Positions 32,339-44,900 of a DNA stretch of 64,000 nt are shown here, piece by piece. The DNA is from Cricetomys ansorgei (lineage: Eukaryota > Chordata > Mammalia > Rodentia > Nesomyidae). Position 1 is the stretch's first letter. Each line of letters starts with the position of its first letter. Made by a program: the position numbers and the translations under genes. Location: assembly GCA_026225945.1 (NCBI GenBank), contig JAMJFZ010001868.1:4690001-4754000 (forward strand), written 5' to 3'. Under the pieces are notes generated by a model that saw only the letters and a list, made by a program, of their open reading frames with translations, searched no databases and was not told the origin of the DNA.

Positions 32339-34177
32339 ATAAGTAAGTACATGTCAGCTACATAAAACTGAACTCTTCACCAGAGCCCATTGCCCAGATT
32401 TTTTACATGGCATTAAGAATGCATTTAAATCAGAAGCCACAGGTTATGGGCACAGTGCCTGTGAGGTGACCTCCAGAGAAAATAGCCCCATTGACATTTA
32501 TCAGAATAAAGAGTGGATTCTGGGGTTATATCGTTCATTGACACTCTTCACAAATTGTATTAACATCCATATGACCTCACTGTGGCAAGCAAATTCCAAG
32601 CAGAAAACAGAATTCATCTCAGAATAGTCAGACAAGAAGTATTAAAAATGGGTGATTTACCAGTTGTGGATATGGTTAATGGAACCATTTTGAACCATTT
32701 TGAAATGCAATTCAAAAGTAGGAAAGAATTGGGGTGGAGACTCCTGGTTCCTTCTCCCTCCAGACCTGTAGACTATTCAAAGTGCCACTCTGGTGGAAAC
32801 TAACTGAGAAGGAAATCCACCGAGTGAGTCATGAAGAAGAGCCCCCCCTTGGTTCACTTGGTGGGGGAATGTGGCAAATGGACAATAGCCAGCATACTAA
32901 TGCTGGTGGTACTTAAATAGCTAAACAAAGCCTGCAGTGTTTTGCTAAAAGTATTGTTCATATTTCACATAGCTTGATTTAATATTTAGGAGTGACATGG
33001 GAAAACATTATTAACCTCATGTAAAACTTACTTTCTAACTTGGCCGAAGGTATAAAAATCCTCCAAAATGTGAGAGCTATGCAAATGTATGTGTACTCCT
33101 GGCTTTGCTTTTGAAATCAGTGAAGTATATCCTACATTACCACTTTTCACTGGAACCAGATCATATTTTCTATTTTCTAAAAATGATAAAGTTTATTAAT
33201 ATTGTTTCTACTTTTAGAAGAAGACAGCAGAATGTTTAACCTTTCCTCACTTTTATGGCATGAAATATTGATCCTAGATTGTTTTATCTTTTCTCTTGGA
33301 AATATGAAAGACGTGATTGCATAGAAGCAATCATAAGTCACTTAATTTACTAAATCTATCCAAATGTGCTCGGTAAAAACAACAAAAAAGCAATTTTTAT
33401 AGTCTGCAGCTCCATGACAAATTTCACTTCTGACTAATCAGAGTTCTTGTCAGGATTTGGTCCATGTCTCCTATAGGACAGTAATCAATCACCCAAGTAC
33501 TAAAGTGAAATTTGTTTAACATTCTAGTAAATGATGTTGTTACATACTCTTGTTAGTCCATACAAAATATTCATGTTATGTTCCGTTTCCCATTAAATTA
33601 GCTTGACTCTACTCAGCTTTAATAACACATAGACACTGTAGTTAACACAATTCTCTAACCCTGCTATGAGAGGCTAAGTATGACCTTTATAGTTACTAGA
33701 TTTAACAACAAAGATTTCTTCTTTAAATTTAGCAAAACATGAAATCAATTTCTAGAGAATTCTTTCCTGTGACAACAGGGATGCTAAGGAGAGTGGGGGC
33801 CAGGGAATGGCTGGTAAGGAGAAAGGTTTAGCAACAATGTCCTAAGGGTACACATGATTTGGTTAGAGCTCTATTTTTATTTTAACATGTTCTACAATTA
33901 TTTTTATTAGAATGTGTAAAAACAGGGACTTTGTGCACCCCCTGAGTGTAGTTGTGCTGGATTCTCTCCTGAGATGTTTGTGTTTAATAATTGTTTCAAC
34001 ATTGCTCATCTTATAGCTTTTATCTACTACTACTTTAAACTGAAATTAGTATAATAATGAACAATTATTCATTACTTCCTTGGGCACATTATTGGCTTTT
34101 AAGGTCAACATACACAAAGTTAACTTTATTTTATAGGGAAGAATAATAAGTCTTATTTATTAATTCTACTTTTGAGG
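32339..34177. other. Unique DNA, nothing recognised
   Basis: Two overlapping frames (32582-32803 and 32734-32916) of 60-73 codons show no domain I recognise. No repeats were identified. Confidence 0.35.
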
Positions 34178-34330
34178 TGAAGTGCTTCACTTTCTGTGGG
34201 TCTCAGGCTCCCCACACATAAATGGGGGTTAAAATAACTCTCTGAGTTATGAGAATGAAGGCAGCCAGTGTTAGTTGTCTAGAATAGTGGTGAGCGTAAG
34301 GGGCAATTGATCAATGTCAGTTACTAACAT
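34178..34330 (+). mobile_element. MIR SINE
   Basis: 'agtgcttcactttctgtggg', 'tctcaggctccccacacata', 'aatgggggttaaaataactc' and 'tctgagttatgagaatgaag' follow MIR order. Confidence 0.7.
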
Positions 34331-34861
34331 TTTCATTTCTTCTGCTTTCCCTAATAGAATAGCCAATAACTCTATAATCTAAGACCAGTAAGTACTTTGA
34401 AACAGGCATGTACATGAAGATAATAAGAATAATGATCAGTAGAACTTATTTGGGGATTGGTGCATTACTATCAGGTAGAAGAAGCATTAACCAGATGATC
34501 ATAGCACCAGAATGTCAGGAAGGAAAAAAAACAAACAAACAAAAACAGTCATGTCTGATGGATCCAATGACCAAGCAGTAGACCAAGAGATAGGAGAGAG
34601 TATAATGTGGCTTGGGAACAAGTTGAGAGGAAATAGGTTTTCTGAAGTGTGAAATCAAGGAGCCACAAAATTAGGCACTTCTTTAGCTATGTATATTTAA
34701 TCAAAAACATAAATATTCTGGCTTCTGTGAATCCCCTCACCATTTGAGAGTTATTTGGTTGTGTCTCAAAGTATTGACTTACAAATATGCTGTCTTACAA
34801 CTGGAGATGCGCCAAAGACCTTCAGCAAATGAACCTGTGGGGAGGGGAGGAAGTCTGAGTT
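34331..34861. other. Unique DNA, nothing recognised
   Basis: No repeat or gene recognised before the TTTC array. Confidence 0.4.
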
Positions 34862-34865
34862 CTTT

Positions 34866-34939
<74 letters not shown>

Positions 34940-34973
34940 TTCCTTCCTTCCTTCCTTTCTTTCTTTCTTTTTT

Positions 34974-35069
<96 letters not shown>

Positions 35070-35070
35070 T
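34862..35070 (+). repeat. Very long (TTTC)n array with a TTCC block
   Basis: About 209 bp of TTTC with a TTCC block at 34935-34957 and one extra T run at 34970. It abuts the A-tail side of a reversed B1 and so grew from that tail (GAAA on the B1 strand). Serine/phenylalanine and lysine/glutamate repeat frames of 109 and 125 codons here are artefacts. Confidence 0.97.
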
Positions 35071-35217
35071 TGAGACAGGGTTTCTCTTTTGTAACTCTGG
35101 CAGTCCTAGAACTCTAGAACTTATTATGTCAACTAGGATGACCTTGAACTCACAAAGATCTGCCTGCCTCTGTCTCCCAAGTGCTGAGATTAAAGGCATG
35201 TGCCACCACCACCTGGT
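35071..35217 (-). mobile_element. B1 SINE, reversed
   Basis: Near full length. The plus strand reads 'tgagacagggtttctctttt' through 'aagtgctgagattaaaggc' to 'tgccaccaccacctgg', the reverse of B1. Its tail is the TTTC array on the left. It interrupts or abuts the L1 3' end that follows. Confidence 0.93.
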
Positions 35218-35239
35218 TATGACAAGCTCCCTTATGAGT

Positions 35240-36335
35240 TATTAATTGAAGTTGTCCAAGAGACTCCCCACATATATAGCCTATTGCTACTGCTTTGGTT
35301 ATGGTAAGTCCTTATTGCTACAGACATTATCCATTTCAGAAATAAAGCCCAGAAACCACTGAGCTGAAACTGACCTGAAAGCCCTCTCCTTGCAGACTTG
35401 CTTTCATGATACCAGCAGGTGCCATGAAAGCTTCCAAAAGAGGAAACAACCAACAGTTTTATCCAGTTGTGATGCTTATGAACCACATCACCCAGTGTAA
35501 CATGATAATTCTAAGTGTGCAGTAGTGGCTTGCAAACTTTGGTGATAATCATAAATTCTCTATTGAACTTAAGTTGAGTGCAACAAGAGGGAGCCCATGT
35601 CTGGCACTGCAAACCTAGCTAACTGCTCATTGCTAGTGAAGTCATGGTCATTGGGGGAGAATCTACAACCACTCATTACTAAACTGGCATAAATTATAAC
35701 AAAAATTTATAAACATTTGCTCTTAGATAAGTGTAGCCCTCGCCCCTCATCAAGATGCCTGCAATAGATGAGGCCAGTACAGAAAACCACAACCGGTCAA
35801 AATGCAGAACTGTGGAGTCCAGTCCCAGTGAATACATCTACAAAATATTCTCATACCTAAGACTCAGGGGGCATTGGGGAAGAGAGAGTAGAAAGACTGG
35901 AAGAGCCAGAAGATCAGGAATTTTGCTGTGAGATTGTGGACTCCCATCAACATAACTGCCCAAACGTGAACTGCAAACAAGGATGAGACAAATGAGCATA
36001 CCAAACTGGATGGAGAAAGGGCATGGAAGCCTCAGTCCTACATTTAGAACTATAGGCAACCAAGAAAAGCTGGCGTTGGGAGACCTGCCTTCCCCAGGGA
36101 ACAAGGAATAGCATATAAACTGGTTGCTCTGTGTCAAACTGTCAGCCCTGAAAAAATATAAAAGCTATCATTGTATTCAATAAACAGGTTATATTTAGGA
36201 ATATATATGTATGTGCATACAATCATGTAAAATCATACATGACTTTGACAACAGCAGGGACAGTTTGGAGGAAGGAAAGGAAGAAATGGTGTAATTCAAT
36301 CATAATCTTAAAAATGCAAAGAGAAAAAAATTAAA
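35240..36335 (+). mobile_element. Rodent L1 3' end (Lx-like 3'UTR), forward
   Basis: About 1.1 kb matches a common rodent L1 3'UTR, with landmarks 'caacaagagggagcccatg', 'acaaccactcattactaaac', 'gaaaaccacaaccggtcaaa' and 'aaaaatataaaagctatc'. Near the end is the G-rich polypurine tract 'agtttggaggaaggaaagga' with 'ataatctt' and an A-rich tail. The same tail is seen at 63635-63850. The minus frames at 35232-35486 and 35838-36137 are repeat translations. It is 5'-truncated; no ORF2 remains. Confidence 0.75.
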
Positions 36336-36348
36336 TTAACAAAAGAAC

Positions 36349-36606
36349 AGGGAGGATGTTATATGCGTGAAATCCTAGTTCTGAGGAGCAGAGACACTGT
36401 CTCTGGGATTTGCTGGCTAGCTAGCCTATCCAACTGGGGAGTCCAGGAGCCAGAGAGAGACCCAATCACAAAAATGGTAGATGAAGGAAGACATCTGAAG
36501 TTGACCTTTGACCTCCATACAGAGACATAAACACTCATCCCCTACATGTGATAATGCATGCGTGCATACATACATACACACATGCATGCATGCATACATA
36601 CATACA
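36349..36606 (+). mobile_element. B4 SINE, 5'-truncated, with CATA/CATG tail
   Basis: The B1-like centre ('gaaatcctagttctgaggag') and 3' part ('gttgacctttgacctccata') are in the order of B4/RSINE2-type SINEs, followed by CATA-rich simple sequence. The tRNA-like 5' end is missing. Confidence 0.7.
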
Positions 36607-36610
36607 CACC
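36555..36610 (+). repeat. (CATA)n/(CATG)n microsatellite
   Basis: Mixed tetranucleotide array at the 3' end of the B4 SINE. Confidence 0.9.
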
Positions 36611-37363
36611 ACTGAGACACTTATGAAAAGGAGACTTCCTTCAGTGAGGTAGATAGTAAGCTGTGTTTTGTCTGTCGGTTGCCTTGCTGCGACAGTTAGA
36701 CTTGGGCTTGTGGCGTGAAGACTGCATGACTAATGACGAGTCATTTCAGAGATCAGTTGACACGGGCTTGAGCCAGCATCAGTTCCATAAGAGAGAAGCT
36801 TAAATGATGTTCTGGGGAGGCGATAACACTGACCGTGGTGAGTGGGTTATGGACAAAATAGAACACTTGCTGACTGAGGGAGACGGAGAAGTGGAAGAAA
36901 TCTGACAGATTTGTGTTTTATAATTGGGAACCACTTGGTCTCAATCAAATTATGGAATACGAAAAAATGTTGTTTTTTTTTAGAGGCCAGTGGAAAATAC
37001 GAAGGTGAGAACAAGAATTGGATTTTAACTTCGTACAGGTCTCAAATGTCTGAGATATAGCAGGTCATTGAATGCTCATATGTTAATGTTCATGTCAGAT
37101 ATCTAGAATGAGATCATATTTAACAGTCATCAGAGCAGGAAAATATTTTTCTTCAGAAACAAAAAGCCTTGGACCTGTGTGTTTAGCCTGTATATCAGAG
37201 CAGTGTTAGCAGCTTACACAGTGTTTGTATTTTGTTGTCATGATAAATCAATATAGTAGGTACTTCAAGTGTGAGAAAACTCTCTGGTGCAATTATAAAT
37301 GAAATTTAATGTTCAGGAATGAGTATACCTGACTGAAGAGGGAATATGGTGAAGGAGTGACAG
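36611..37363. other. Unique DNA, nothing recognised
   Basis: AP-1/CRE-like 'tgacgagtcat' occurs near 36736. No coding evidence. Confidence 0.35.
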
Positions 37364-37406
37364 ATTAATAATAATAATAATAATAATGAAAATAATAATA
37401 AAAAAA
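37364..37406 (+). repeat. (TAA)n microsatellite, interrupted
   Basis: ATA/TAA array with one GAA interruption and an A run at its end. Confidence 0.9.
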
Positions 37407-37436
37407 TGAACAACTTAGGGAGGTCAGATATGGTGT

Positions 37437-37754
37437 AAAAAGCTTTTACCAAGCTTTTTATAATGTCTTTATTCAGCAGAAAAACATATCAATATCCAAT
37501 GATCTGGAATTCACTCATGATCTTCTGGACTCCTCCAAAGGGCTTGGGTCATTTCTCTGGCTCTTCCCTCTGCAGCACACAGTTTTTCCTTTAGGCTCTG
37601 GATGGCTCTCCTCCATCTAGAATTGGATGCTGCTGTTCATGGTGGTGATCCCTTGGTACTGGCATCTTTAGAATGTTGGGGTCTTCTGCTGCAATTGAGC
37701 TACACTTTCAGCAGTAACCTCTCCTGGGTTCTCTTCATGGTCCCAAGTCTCAAG
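37437..37754. mobile_element. Rodent dispersed repeat of uncertain class
   Basis: The block with 'ctggatggctctcctccatc', 'tgctgttcatggtggtgatc', 'ccttggtactggcatcttta' and 'agtaacctctcctgggttct' is one I know as repeated in rodent genomes, but I cannot name it. A perfect 9-bp hairpin (aaaaagctt/aagcttttt, 37437-37459) lies at its left edge. Confidence 0.4.
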
Positions 37755-37893
37755 CACACAGTACTAGGAAAGCAGAAGCAGGCAGATCTCTATCAGTCAA
37801 GGATAGCCTGGTCTACATAGTGAGTTCCTGGATAGCCAGGCCTACATAGAGAGACCTTCTCTCAAAAATCTAAAACAAACAGCAAAAGAAAAG
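37755..37893 (+). mobile_element. B1 SINE, 5'-truncated
   Basis: 'gcagaagcaggcagatctct' to 'gtctacatagtgagttcct' and 'tctctcaaaaatc' with an A-rich tail. Diverged B1 lacking its first bases. It creates most of the 72-codon frame at 37602-37820. Confidence 0.85.
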
Positions 37894-38510
37894 CAAGGAG
37901 ATACAAAGCTAGGTTCAGGCATAAGGACTGAATGGAAGACAGAGGAACTTTATTTTCTATGGAATTTTAAAAAATAAATTTAAATGAATTTTTCCAACTG
38001 AATTGGGTGACAAATTCTTCCTTTATTTTTTAAATTGATATTTCATTGGGTATACTAGTCACCTCCCCTCCAAGACTCTGTTTAGAAAGCAGGAATTAAG
38101 TGTAGAGTTATGTTTATAACTAATCTATCTAACTTCTTTGGGAAAAAGAGATTTTTTTTTTATTAAATAGTGCTTTCTGTAACCTCTTCCTAAACATAGA
38201 GATCTCTTCAGGGAAAAATGATCACAAAAATAGAGATTTTTTTATCTGTCTGTGCAAAGTTATAAAAGCGGAAGAGATTCATTTCATGAGGCTGTGTTGC
38301 ATAACAAATGAGCCTTATGTAACGCAAATGTTCTCTGGCCTTCACAGTTTATGACTACCACACATCATCATGAACAATTTTAAATATCCACATTACCAAG
38401 GCATCATCTCTGTGTGCTTGAATGACAGAAATTAGCATTTCTCAACATGTCCCTCAGCTATTTCTAAGAGCGCCACAGATAGCTGTCACATGAGCACTCA
38501 GAAATAAGTC
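37894..38510. other. Unique AT-rich DNA
   Basis: No feature recognised. Confidence 0.4.
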
Positions 38511-38675
38511 TCCCTCGTTATCCTGCCTCAGTCCCCAGACACGGTGTCGGTGCCACATGCTGGCTTTGCTGATGTTGGCTGCTGTGGCATCGCCACTGGC
38601 TGCAAAGTGCTGTCCTGCACAGATGACGATGCTTGTGACCTTTACTCTGCCCTTGAGAAGAAGTACCCAGCTCTT
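38511..38675 (+). other. GC-rich, coding-like fragment of unknown origin
   Basis: About 165 bp is markedly GC-richer than its AT-rich surroundings. It holds a plus-strand frame of about 55 codons without a stop, closing at TGA near 38687, and an overlapping frame resembling a signal peptide. A pyrimidine-rich stretch ending in CAG (near 38530) would suit a splice acceptor, but no matching donor or start is seen. I do not recognise the protein. It may be a retroposed mRNA piece, an old exon or chance. Confidence 0.3.
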
Positions 38676-38687
38676 TCTTTTTATTGA

Positions 38688-40686
38688 TAATCTGAGAAGT
38701 TTATAATTTTACATAGAATAAGAAAATTCATGCTTTAACTTTCCATTTGATTCCACTGAATGTTAAAAATAGTAGGTATGTTGCAAAATTTACCATACTG
38801 CATGTAGATGTACTGTGAGACTCCAAGTATATTCCTTTTCAAGAAAACTTTGCTAATCTATTGATACTTGTTTTCATTTCTCAGCACTCCCACCAATTCT
38901 ATATTTAGGTCAGCATTATACATATTTAATATGATGTGGAGGCGATCACAAATCCACATCATGTCATGTCTTACCGAGGTCAGTTTTCTTGGATAGCAAT
39001 CTTGTTTGCAGCAGAGAGAAGCACTTAACAGTGTCTTGTGGTACCTTTCCTGTTTGGTGTTCCATTTCTCTAGTGTAACTCTTAAAACAGACGCATCCAT
39101 TTTTATAAAAACACAAACTATTAAGCAGCTATAGAGAAAACAAAACACATCTACTGAAAAAGTATTTGATTAAGATTTGGTCACGAGACCACCAGCCTAT
39201 ATAGGATACCTATGATTGCAATGCTGAAATTATCCTGTATACCTACATTTCGGGGGAAGATTTAGCTTGGTGTTTAAAAGGACAAAGCCAAAAAAGAAAA
39301 ATTAAACCAAACAATTCCCCACACTAATTCTTTTAGATGTAGCAAACAGTTAAAATTTGATACTTTGAGTTCACTCTCAAGCAAGATATCCTACTATATC
39401 TAGTTTTGAAATTGTCTCAAATGTCACTACTATTGCTATTTAAAGGTCTAAACAATATAAGGTATATGTGTATCTGAAGAGCAGCAGGACTGTGCGATGG
39501 AAGAATCATATTCTTCCTTCTGAGATGTCATTACAATTAGAATAGTAGTCTTTTTCTTAAAACAAAATTCATATAATGCACTTTAATATAAATGTAATCA
39601 AAACAAAGATGAACAGGATCTAAATTTAAATATATGCTATTAACTTTACAACTCTTTATGGCAAACTAATTAGAGTAAGCCTTCTAAATGTTTAATATAA
39701 TCCAAGATAACCAAGTAAAATAGTACTTGATTATTATGTGGATAAATATCTTAGTAGAAGACGATGTGAATACTTTCATGCTCTTGAGTGAGGAGGAGAG
39801 AGCTTCTTAAGTATTCCTTCTTTTTTATTCTTATCACCATACACAGGATCAAAAAGCTGAACTCATGTTATATATGATGCTATATATGAAGTCAGAAAGT
39901 AATGAATTCTAAGTGTGTGCTGGCTGGAGTTCTAAATGTCGGCTTGAATACTCTAAATCAATACCATTGACATCACCTGTTGAACGTTATCTCACCCATG
40001 TAAAACACTGATGAGCATCATCCGAGATTCTATTCTTGGTAGGAATGCCCTACACAGAGAAAGTAGTTTCCAGAATATTCTGGCTTGTTGGTGCCAAATT
40101 TAATAACATTGAACAGGCAGATTATCTCAGGAAGACAAATCCTGGTAACTTTCTTCTCAACGTCCAGGATGCAGTTGGCTGCACTTCACAGCTTATACCT
40201 TGCCTCTTCCATTCTTAACTTCCTCTGCCAAAGCTAAGTTTTGTCTATTCTCAGTAGACAGTTTGGAGCCTGGAAATAGGGGGAACCAATGATGTATGTT
40301 ATGTATGTATTGTGTTGTTAAAGCATATTGTCATAGCATTTGTTATATCTGATTTGTAAGTTTGAGGTGAGTCACTATGTGTTCTTGCTTAAATGCTGCC
40401 TTTTCTTCCTCTTGGGGATGATTTGCTTACTGAAGCCCTAGATCGTGCTGTACTACCATTGCAGTTGATAGGACCAGCTCAGTTTAGAGTTGTATGAATA
40501 GATGAGAATATATTTTTGAGACTTCCATACACAAGTGCAATGCATTTTGATTATATCCATGTATCCCTCCACCGTCCAAACCTCTCTGATGCTTCCCACA
40601 GGCCTCTCTTAAACTCATGTCCTCTTCTGTAATTATACTGCTTGTAGAAGGAGAGCCTTTTATTCAGGCCTAGAACTTGAAGATCT
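38688..40686. other. Unique AT-rich DNA, nothing recognised
   Basis: A 96-codon minus frame (38858-39148) and a 60-codon plus frame (40036-40218) have no recognisable domain. Confidence 0.35.
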
Positions 40687-40717
40687 ATTATTTTATTATT
40701 TTATTTTATTTTATTTC
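40687..40717 (+). repeat. (TTTTA)n tail-derived microsatellite
   Basis: ATTTT-type repeats next to the tail side of the reversed B1 at 40725. Probably derived from its A-rich tail. Confidence 0.85.
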
Positions 40718-40724
40718 AATTTTT

Positions 40725-40862
40725 GAGACAGAATTTCTCTGTTGTAACTCTTGCTCTCCTGGAACTCATCTGTAGATCAGGCTGGCCTTGAGCTCACAAA
40801 AATCCACCTGTCTCTGCCTCCCGAGTGCTGGGATTAAAGGTGTGTGCCACCACTGCCTGGTG
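40725..40862 (-). mobile_element. B1 SINE, reversed
   Basis: 'gagacagaatttctctgttg', 'gatcaggctggccttgagct', 'ccgagtgctgggattaaagg' and 'gtgccaccactgcctgg' match a full-length B1 in reverse. Moderately diverged. Confidence 0.95.
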
Positions 40863-42766
40863 AAGAACTGGTTATTAATAAAAGGTAAAGTTAAGTTTTT
40901 AATTTACTCAGAACCTGGGTAAAGAAGATGGGAAGATGTCATAATCACTAATTGGCCCACTCTTCAACATATTAGCATAACTTGCAGCCTTGCAGTGTTA
41001 GATCTTTCTATCTGCCCCTCAAGACACACTCCTCATCTTCTGCACACTGGCTAGAAGGCACCAGTACTCTGGGGTTGTAGGAAAAAGCGCTAGCTGAAGT
41101 CTGACAAAAAGGATTACCAACAAAAGAATAAAGAGAAGTAATAGAAGTCAGCCAGGCAGGGTATTTATTCCCTAGTTGCCTTCCATTATGTGGTCTGCAG
41201 CTGGCTCTGTCTCTTGATTGAAAGTAAATCAAGAGACCCAGCCTGTTTCTCTTACAGCATCTAACTCAACTTGATTTTCTGTCATTTCATGTCCAGTAAC
41301 TATTCCCTTTCCTTTTCCTTTTGAGTTTCAGTTAGAAAGAACTTTGTCACTGCTTGACATGATTGCAATATGTCCTGTGGTCCCTCGATAGTTACATCTT
41401 GATAAATGTGTCTTTTGTTTATAAAACTTTGTTGTATTATTCGTTTTTTTTTTATGCACCGTGATTCCTCCTGGGAGATACGCTTGCCTGTGTGTGCGCC
41501 CACACACATGTATGCATCTGTACACATACGAGCATATAGAATATATATGCACTCATTCAGGGATTCAAGAAACTCTGATTTGGTTGTATGTCTTTATCAT
41601 TCGAAGCACTGAAAGGAGCATAATCTCTGCTCTGAGGACCTCACTGTCTAAGAATAAGGGACAACACACAGGCCAGTAGCTAACATAAAAGAAGATGAGC
41701 ACTATAGGAATTGAGAAAATGGTGTGGAAACATATGTACGTAACGTTATCTGCCTAGAAGTGCCATTAAATACTTTGTAAATGTGCTACTGTTTGAAATG
41801 GTATGGAAGGACGAAAAAAGATTTTATCTTTGGATAAGGTGGTAAAAGCTGGACAATATTTAGGCTTAAAGGGTTTCACTACAGTTATAAAAACAAATGT
41901 TGAGAGCCCAGTATTAGCTTATAAGGAAGTAAAACAAGTCAAAGTAAAAAACTATTAGTAAAAAAGAAAAATGTTGATTTTTAAAAAATCATGGTCAATT
42001 TATTTCCACATGTAACCCCAAGTTTTATATGGTATATTTGGATAATTTGTTTTAGTATTCTCATCAAATTCTCTAGTTTTATATGTTTATGCTCCTAGTT
42101 TATACACTTTATACAGTTTACAGTCTGCATTCAATTTGAGCGTTATCAAAGACTACTGTTTAATAGAATATTATGTCTAGAAACATACTTTGACTCAAGA
42201 TCAAGATCATTATCAAATGAGTCACTTACTGCTATTTAACATATAGTAAAATATAGAATTGAATGATATAATTTTCTAAGGCACTTCTCCATGTTGCTGA
42301 TATAGGATTAGGTATAAATTATTTCTTAAGAAACAAGGGTAAATTAAACATAGTGCCTTTAAAAGTTTAATCACAGTACTTCCAAGCTTACATTACCTAA
42401 AACTTGCTGATGGGTGGTCCCACATTAGCAGAGTAAGTTCAGCTATCAGTGAGAGCTACAGGCTTTACACAATTAGCTTGAAACACTATGTGATAAAGAA
42501 TAGCTGTTGCTCAATGATTTTTGTTGCATGGATCAGAAAGTATAGCATCGTATAGTAAAGTAAAATATAGTATAGTAATCTATACCATTCAGGTCCCTTT
42601 AGACTTTCAACAAAGATGTTAAATAGTCAAGAAGATGATAGATTTATTAAACTAAAATAAAATTATATTTTTATCAAGAAAGACTTTGGAATACTTAAAT
42701 GTACTTCACAGGATCTGGCTACATTGATTAACTTGAATAATGCTTTTTTTTCCCCTCCTTTTGATT
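40863..42766. other. Unique DNA, nothing recognised
   Basis: Several 66-75 codon frames on both strands around 41300-41680 overlap each other and show no domain. No repeats were identified. Confidence 0.35.
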
Positions 42767-42893
42767 TTTTGAGATAAAGTTTCTTTCTCTGTGTAATACT
42801 GGCTATACTGGAACTCACTCTGTAGACCAGGCTGGCCTTAAACTGGAAGATCTGCCTGCCTCTGCCTCCATAGTACTCAGGTTAAAGGCAGAC
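42767..42893 (-). mobile_element. B1 SINE, reversed, truncated
   Basis: 'gagataaagtttctttctct', 'ctctgtagaccaggctggcc' and 'cctgcctctgcctccatag' match reversed B1. The 5' end of the SINE (right side) is lost after 'gttaaaggca'. Confidence 0.92.
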
Positions 42894-44654
42894 CCTTTTT
42901 TCCCCTTTGTGTTGGCAAGAATTAAGATTTCATTTTAGTTCAGAAAACATTTGGTGAATATCACTCTGTGTTATATATTGCGCTGTGAAGGCATTTGGGA
43001 AACAGATTTTAATCCTGAGACTTACTTCATGAAGCCAGAGAGGGTGCAGCAGAAATACTGCATATTGAGTGAATTGACTGGTTGAGAATGGGTCGGAGAG
43101 CCAGGGAAATCCTAAGGATAACAACTAGATTCCACGCTTGAGTTGTGGCTGGCCATTTCCAGATGAGAGATGGGAAATGCAAGAGATTTTCATGAGACCC
43201 GCTGATACCTTGGACATAAGTAAGCATGAATTTCTGGAGAATGTGTCATAGATACTTTACTAACCTAATTTAAGAGAGAGGGGGATAGTCTATGCATACT
43301 TTGGAGATATCAGCTTACACATTCATGATATAACTGTCACCATAAGGTCAGATTTATTTTGAGATATTTGAAGTTCAACTAAGATTATATTATTTGAGGA
43401 TTCTTACTCGGAAGGGGTGGATATAGAAAGCTTAGAAAATCTAGGAAACTAATGTGATTAACCAGAAAACAGAAATGGCAATCAAAAAGAGGAAGATATA
43501 ATGAAAAGAGGGGATATGTGTGTCATTTCATGTCAAAATGTACATAGCTGAGTGTGAGTTTAAAGTTAACTCTATAGCCAAGTCTGAAACTTTGGAACAT
43601 GGCAGAAAAGCAACACTTTATTTTCCTTTCTTCGTACTCAAAAATCAGATATTAGATATTAATTCCACATTCCACATTAATATTAATGCTTTATGTCTTC
43701 AATATGATTCATTTTTATGTTCTAAATAGAATTCTATGAGAATCTAATTTTAATGGTGGAATTACACAGCCACATCTACAAAATTTTTGATGGTGATTTT
43801 TTTAGCTTAGTAACTGGAAAAGATGTTTTCTTAGTTATGAAAATCTTATTATGTAAATGGGGAAAAAGTAGAATAAGGAATGCAGATGTCCAGTGGCGTT
43901 GTACCTGGAGGCCCTAGTTCTTCACTTCTGTTATAACATTCTCTAGGGATTAAAAATGCCTTAAATGTGTTTCATCTAAAGGTGTGTATGTTGGAAGATT
44001 GGTGGTAGCATTGGAAGCTGATGGTCCTTTTAGATGTGAGACTTGGTTTATTGCAGATATGGCCCTGCAAAGGATTTATGGAATCCCAGTGTTTCTGGCT
44101 TCTGGTTGGTGATGGGATTTCTTCTTCTTGTGTGAACTTCTATTCTTTGTCATGAGGCACTTTCCAAAGCTGACAATATGTTGTGCTGACTTTCAGTTCT
44201 CAACCTGTCAGTCACATAGTGTCCTTTCATTGATAAAGCTGGAATCTCTCAGATATTTTATTACACTAACAAAGAAGACTGACATTACATTTTTACACAG
44301 AGTCTTTGTAATGGCATTGGAAAGTGTTATTTACTCTTTAATGTTCTATGTATGATAGAATGAAGATCAACTGTAATTTAATAATAATTATAGTAAAAAT
44401 ACCATAAAAAAGAGAGCTTACTAATTGTCCCACAAATACTGTAACTTTGGAGCTCTTTAAAACCACAGGGAATGATACAAAATTAATGAAAACAAGTCAC
44501 AGAGAATATGTGTATCTCTGGTGGAAAGAATCCTTTCATGGTTTCTTGTGAAACTGCCTTTTCAAGCTTCATAGCCATCTTCCTAATGGGACAAGTGACA
44601 TGTCATAAACAATCTACATAAAAGAAATACAGCTAGGATTTGAACCAGTGGGAA
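42894..44654. other. Unique DNA, nothing recognised
   Basis: Frames of 64-75 codons only, none recognisable. Confidence 0.35.
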
Positions 44655-44900
44655 ATGTTCTAAATCACTGTTGATCAAAGAAATTCAAATTAAACAAACA
44701 ACAATGATACGGTGCGTTAAATTTATCATACTTGAGTAGTTACAAAATTCATAAAAATTGCAAGTGAAAATAAAGTAAAATTTGTATTTTTCTCAGTACA
44801 GATAAGATTGTGCATTGATCTAGTCCTTTTGAATTTTTTAAGAGAAAAATATGTGAAATGTTTTTAAACTGTCATACTTCTTGCTACAGTAATATTTGAA
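44655..44900 (+). mobile_element. Possible old L1M 3'UTR fragment
   Basis: 'gatcaaagaaattcaaatta' followed by AT-rich sequence resembles the L1 'agggaaatgcaaatcaaaac' region. Weak. Confidence 0.3.

Noticed and set aside
34744..35199. 109- and 125-codon frames on opposite strands
   Set aside because: They are translations of the TTTC array and the adjacent B1.
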